A stretch of 64,000 nt of DNA from an uncultured Chitinophaga sp. (GTDB taxonomy: Bacteria > Bacteroidota > Bacteroidia > Chitinophagales > Chitinophagaceae), in the NCBI RefSeq assembly GCF_902168175.1, contig NZ_CABHOU010000101.1, forward strand, positions 62,001 to 126,000. The letters run 5' to 3'. A program made the translations under genes and the position numbers. The notes beneath the pieces are model-generated. The model searched no databases and was not told the origin of the DNA. It saw nothing but the letters and a program-made list of their open reading frames with translations. Below, piece by piece: positions 61,171 through 64,000 of the stretch; within the stretch, counting starts at the first letter, position 1; each line of letters begins with the position of its first letter.

Positions 61171-63573
61171 ATGCTCAGGAACTACATAAAAATCGCGTTT
61201 CGCAGCCTCTGGAAATACAAGGGATATTCTGCGATCAATATTCTTGGTCTTGCACTGGGAATGGCCTGCTCGCTGCTGATCATCCTGCACGTTAAGGATG
61301 AAATTAGCTATGACAAAGGTTATGATGCGGCTACCCGCCTGTATCGCGTTACCATGGAGGGCCGTGACGATAGCCGCCACTGGGCCGCCACAGCTCCTAA
61401 TATTGGAGAAGAGATGGCAGCCGCCTTTCCGGAAATACGCCAAACCATCCGCTTTTTCCGGCCAAGACCTTTACAGGTACTGTCTTACACCGATGCCAAA
61501 GGCCAGTCGCAACGCTACGAAGAAAAGGACGGGTTGTTTGCAGAAGCCGCCATGCCCCGCATTTTCGACCTGCAATTCCTGCTAGGCGATGCCACCACGG
61601 CGTTAGCAGCACCAGGTTGTGTGATACTTACAGAAAAACTCGCGCTCAAATATTTCGGAACAATCAATGTGCTGGGTAAAGTATTGCGTGAAGAAGTAAC
61701 CCAGGAGCCATTGCGCGTAACCGGTGTGGTAGCCACTCCCGCCAAACCATCGCACGTACAGTTTTCCTACCTCATATCCATGCCCACCATATTGGCCAGG
61801 CTAGACAAGCGACTTCTTGTAAACCGCACCTGGAACGGGTTTTACAACTACCTGTTGCTCGATAAACCCGAAGACCGGGCTGCTATAGAAAGCCGGATGA
61901 ACGACTTTTTACTTAGCTACTACACCCTGGCAGGCGAAACGCCCAAAGAGATATTAGCGAACCGCAGACTGCACCTGCAACCCGTGCAGGACATACATTT
62001 ACATTCGAAGCTGGAAAAGGAAATGTCGGCCAACAGCGACATTCGTTACGTGTATATTTTTTCCGTAGCTGCTCTGTGTATACTACTGATCGCCGCTGTT
62101 AATTTCATCAATATATTTACCGCACAGGCTAATAACCGGACCAAAGAGATCGGCTTACGTAAAGTGATTGGTGCAGGGCGTTTGCAACTGGCCAGACAGT
62201 TTTTGGGAGAGTCGTTGTTCGTTACCCTGTTATCCGCCATGCTCGCCCTGGCGCTGGTGTATGTAACCCTGCCATTCTTCAATGATCTTACCGGTAAGGC
62301 CATTCGTTTTTCCGATTTGTTAAGTATTCAAAACGCCACTATCCTGTTTGCGCTCATCCTCTCCGTAGGTCTGCTGGCGGGCTTTTACCCTGCCTGGATG
62401 CTTTCCGGTTATAACCCGGTTAAATCCTTACAATCACCCAAAGCAGCGATAGGTAGTACCGGGGTGATGCGCAAAGGGCTTATTGTATTTCAGTTTACGA
62501 TTTCCGTATTTATGATATTCAGCACCGTTGTGATGTACAGGCAGATGCGTTTGTTTCATGATACAGAGCTTGGGTTTGATAAAAAGCAACTGGTGGCAGT
62601 TACCATGTACGACGATACCTGGCGGCAATACGGCGCTTTAAGTAATGAGCTGAAACAACAGGCAGACATTACCGCGTTCGGTATTACATCCAACCTGCCG
62701 GGCGAGCGTTTTAGCATGCAAAGTTTTCAACCCTTCGTACAGGATATAGAGGAGCAAAGCACCCGTGCCATGTTCGTGGACGACCAGTTACTGCAGGCAA
62801 TGGGCTTAACGCTGGTGGCAGGCAATAATTTCCGGGCGCAGTGGCCAACGATCAAAAACAATGAATTTATCCTGAACGAAACCGCTGTAAAAACCTTTGG
62901 CATTAAAGACCCTGTGGGCAAACGCGCGAAACTGGATACAGACAGCGGCACCATTGTGGGCGTGGTGAAAGACTTCAACTTCGCATCGCTGCATTCGCCG
63001 GTAGACCCGCTGGTTATTCAATACAAACCGCTTAATGCCGATTACCTGCTGGTGCAGGCGAAGGCGGGAAAACTGCCCGCCACCCTTCAGCTGCTGGAAT
63101 CGAAAATACAAGCACTGGCACCAACCAGCGTATTTACTTACACCTTCATCGACGACAAACTGGAGAACCTGTATGCCTCCGAGAACCGGATGATGCAGTT
63201 GTTCAAAGTATTTTCCGGATTCGCCATACTTGTTTCCTGCCTTGGTTTGTTTGGCCTGGCTGCCTACGCTTCCAGGATGCGGACCAAAGAGATAGGGATC
63301 CGTAAAGTGTTAGGCGCATCTGTGACTGGCGTTACCGTTCTGTTGTCGCGCGACTTTATGAAGCTGGTACTCATCGCCATGTTTATTGCCTGGCCACTTT
63401 CCTGGTGGGTGATGCACAGCTGGCTCAACGATTTTGCCTACCGGGCGCCTATAGAAGCCTGGATGTTCCTGCTCTCCGGCAGCCTGGCCTTACTCGTGGC
63501 GCTGCTTACCGTGAGTGTGCAGGCGTTAAAGGCAGCTACCGTTAATCCCGTCAGGAGTTTAAAGACTGATTAA
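61171..63573 (+). CDS. ABC transporter permease (tandem MacB-PCD/FtsX type)
   Basis: An 800-residue inner-membrane protein. The ATG at 61171 gives MLRNYIKIAFRSLWKYKGYSAINILGLALGMACSLLIILHV, the usual start of this family; a TTG frame ten codons earlier is unlikely. One helix, a MacB periplasmic core domain (about 45-270), three helices with the FtsX motif NNRTKEIGLRKVIGAGRLQLARQFLGES, a fifth helix (KGLIVFQFTISVFMIFSTVV), a second periplasmic domain and a second FtsX block with RTKEIGIRKVLGASVTGVTVLLSRDFMKLV. It ends in ATVNPVRSLKTD. Bacteroidota have many such genes, often without an adjacent ATPase, as here. MacB-like mechanotransmission is inferred; the substrate is unknown. Confidence 0.9.
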   Translation: MLRNYIKIAFRSLWKYKGYSAINILGLALGMACSLLIILHVKDEISYDKGYDAATRLYRVTMEGRDDSRHWAATAPNIGEEMAAAFPEIRQTIRFFRPRPLQVLSYTDAKGQSQRYEEKDGLFAEAAMPRIFDLQFLLGDATTALAAPGCVILTEKLALKYFGTINVLGKVLREEVTQEPLRVTGVVATPAKPSHVQFSYLISMPTILARLDKRLLVNRTWNGFYNYLLLDKPEDRAAIESRMNDFLLSYYTLAGETPKEILANRRLHLQPVQDIHLHSKLEKEMSANSDIRYVYIFSVAALCILLIAAVNFINIFTAQANNRTKEIGLRKVIGAGRLQLARQFLGESLFVTLLSAMLALALVYVTLPFFNDLTGKAIRFSDLLSIQNATILFALILSVGLLAGFYPAWMLSGYNPVKSLQSPKAAIGSTGVMRKGLIVFQFTISVFMIFSTVVMYRQMRLFHDTELGFDKKQLVAVTMYDDTWRQYGALSNELKQQADITAFGITSNLPGERFSMQSFQPFVQDIEEQSTRAMFVDDQLLQAMGLTLVAGNNFRAQWPTIKNNEFILNETAVKTFGIKDPVGKRAKLDTDSGTIVGVVKDFNFASLHSPVDPLVIQYKPLNADYLLVQAKAGKLPATLQLLESKIQALAPTSVFTYTFIDDKLENLYASENRMMQLFKVFSGFAILVSCLGLFGLAAYASRMRTKEIGIRKVLGASVTGVTVLLSRDFMKLVLIAMFIAWPLSWWVMHSWLNDFAYRAPIEAWMFLLSGSLALLVALLTVSVQALKAATVNPVRSLKTD

Positions 63574-63620
63574 ACGTCTGAACCGTTATTTATACATGAT
63601 TTCCCACCATCCGTAACTTG

Positions 63621-63648
63621 ACCCGCCCGCAAAGGCGGGTTATTTTTG
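63621..63648 (+). terminator. Terminator after the ABC permease gene
   Basis: ACCCGCC / GGCGGGT with loop CGCAAA, then TATTTTTG, 47 bases after the stop codon. Confidence 0.8.
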
Positions 63649-63735
63649 TGTCAAGACAGGCTTAGAAATTAAAATTACACATCTTCATTCTCTATTTGTG
63701 GCGCAATTAAAATAATAGGTTAACAGGTAAACACA

Positions 63736-63759
63736 GGGCTGCTTTCCAGCAGCCCTTTT
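63736..63759 (+). terminator. Second plus-strand terminator-like hairpin
   Basis: GGGCTGCT-TTCC-AGCAGCCC followed by TTTTG. The 87 bases between this and the terminator at 63621-63648 hold no frame. It is either a back-up terminator or the end of a small RNA from a promoter near 63690-63710. Confidence 0.55.
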
Positions 63760-63826
63760 GATTTAGCAAACATACCAGTTTGTCAATATTCAGGATATTT
63801 TTATACCTTTATCGTGTTGGGTCAGA

Positions 63827-64000
63827 TCAGCGGGCAAAATGATTGTTTTGATATTTTTCAGCCCCAGCCAGCCAGTCTTTGAAAACAAAACCGATCTGTG
63901 TGCCAGGCTGCCATACACCATCCTGAACTTTGTTACAAGTAAGTAGTTTAAGCATTTTTGACCAATGGTTACGCCAGGGTGCTGTACAGCTCAGACGCTG
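63827..64000 (-). CDS. Unknown protein, C-terminal 57 residues
   Basis: A minus-strand frame open to the right edge and ending at TGA 63827-63829. The sequence looks coding: LSCTAPWRNHWSKMLKLL, then DGVWQPGTQIGFVFKDWLAG, rich in Trp with few odd codons. I do not recognise the family. It has no signal or membrane segment in the visible part. The rest of the gene lies beyond the window. Confidence 0.55.
   Translation of the reverse strand, partial: QRLSCTAPWRNHWSKMLKLLTCNKVQDGVWQPGTQIGFVFKDWLAGAEKYQNNHFAR

Overview
ORGANISM. The window reads as chromosomal DNA of a Bacteroidota bacterium, most likely family Chitinophagaceae (Chitinophaga-like). The signs are two SusC/SusD pairs, a PorP/SprF protein and a type-B T9SS (gliding-associated) C-terminal domain, a lipoprotein-type Omp85 (TamL) beside TamB, an exosortase N/VIT-domain pair, and a match to the Bacteroidota -7 box TAnnTTTG. 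There is no sign of plasmid or phage backbone, and I saw no tRNA, rRNA or CRISPR array. LAYOUT. 1-4.2 kb: the 3' end of release factor 3 (prfC), then minus-strand envelope genes (a His/Arg/Asp/Pro-rich secreted protein, a DUF6089/PorG-like barrel, an unknown secreted protein) and a 1-kb gene-poor stretch rich in repeats. 4.2-13.4 kb (plus): tamB-tamL, then a T9SS-sorted protein and a PorP/SprF protein. 13.5-20.8 kb (minus): a ring-cleaving-dioxygenase-like VOC protein, a YjbR protein and a complete RND efflux operon (adaptor, pump, outer-membrane factor). 21.4-25.4 kb: YqgE/AlgH, a tail-fibre-like secreted gene broken by a one-base frameshift, a pectin acetylesterase-type SGNH hydrolase and a small membrane protein. 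25.5-28.1 kb (plus): a porin and a DASS anion transporter. 28.0-31.9 kb (minus): a translationally coupled VIT-domain protein and exosortase N, i.e. a dedicated one-substrate protein-sorting system. 32.7-34.3 kb: a small DUF6686-like protein and an acyltransferase. 34.3-42.3 kb (minus): M28 peptidase, SusC, SusD and a TlpA-like thioredoxin, which looks like a peptide-uptake locus. 42.8-48.0 kb (minus): BlaI-type repressor, M56 (BlaR1-type) protease and an outer-membrane beta-barrel protein, with a perfect operator-like palindrome ahead of the repressor. 48.4-59.7 kb (minus): a compact pectin (homogalacturonan) utilisation operon in the order susC, susD, GH28, GH105-DUF4350, uxaB, uxaC, ending in a strong terminator, with a divergent LacI regulator at 59.9 kb. 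61.2-63.6 kb: an ABC permease (MacB/FtsX type). 63.8-64.0 kb: the 3' end of an unknown minus-strand gene. HOW THE GENES WORK TOGETHER. The pectin operon encodes outer-membrane capture, depolymerisation, removal of unsaturated residues and the first two steps of galacturonate catabolism; altronate dehydratase and the KDG steps are not in the window. The SGNH esterase at 23.5 kb probably helps remove acetyl groups from the same polymer. MOST UNUSUAL. (1) The exosortase N/VIT pair. (2) Several intergenic arrays with different sequences but the same exact 11-bp period. (3) A modular inverted-repeat element of roughly 200 bp present in three intergenic regions. These repeats account for most of the non-coding DNA.
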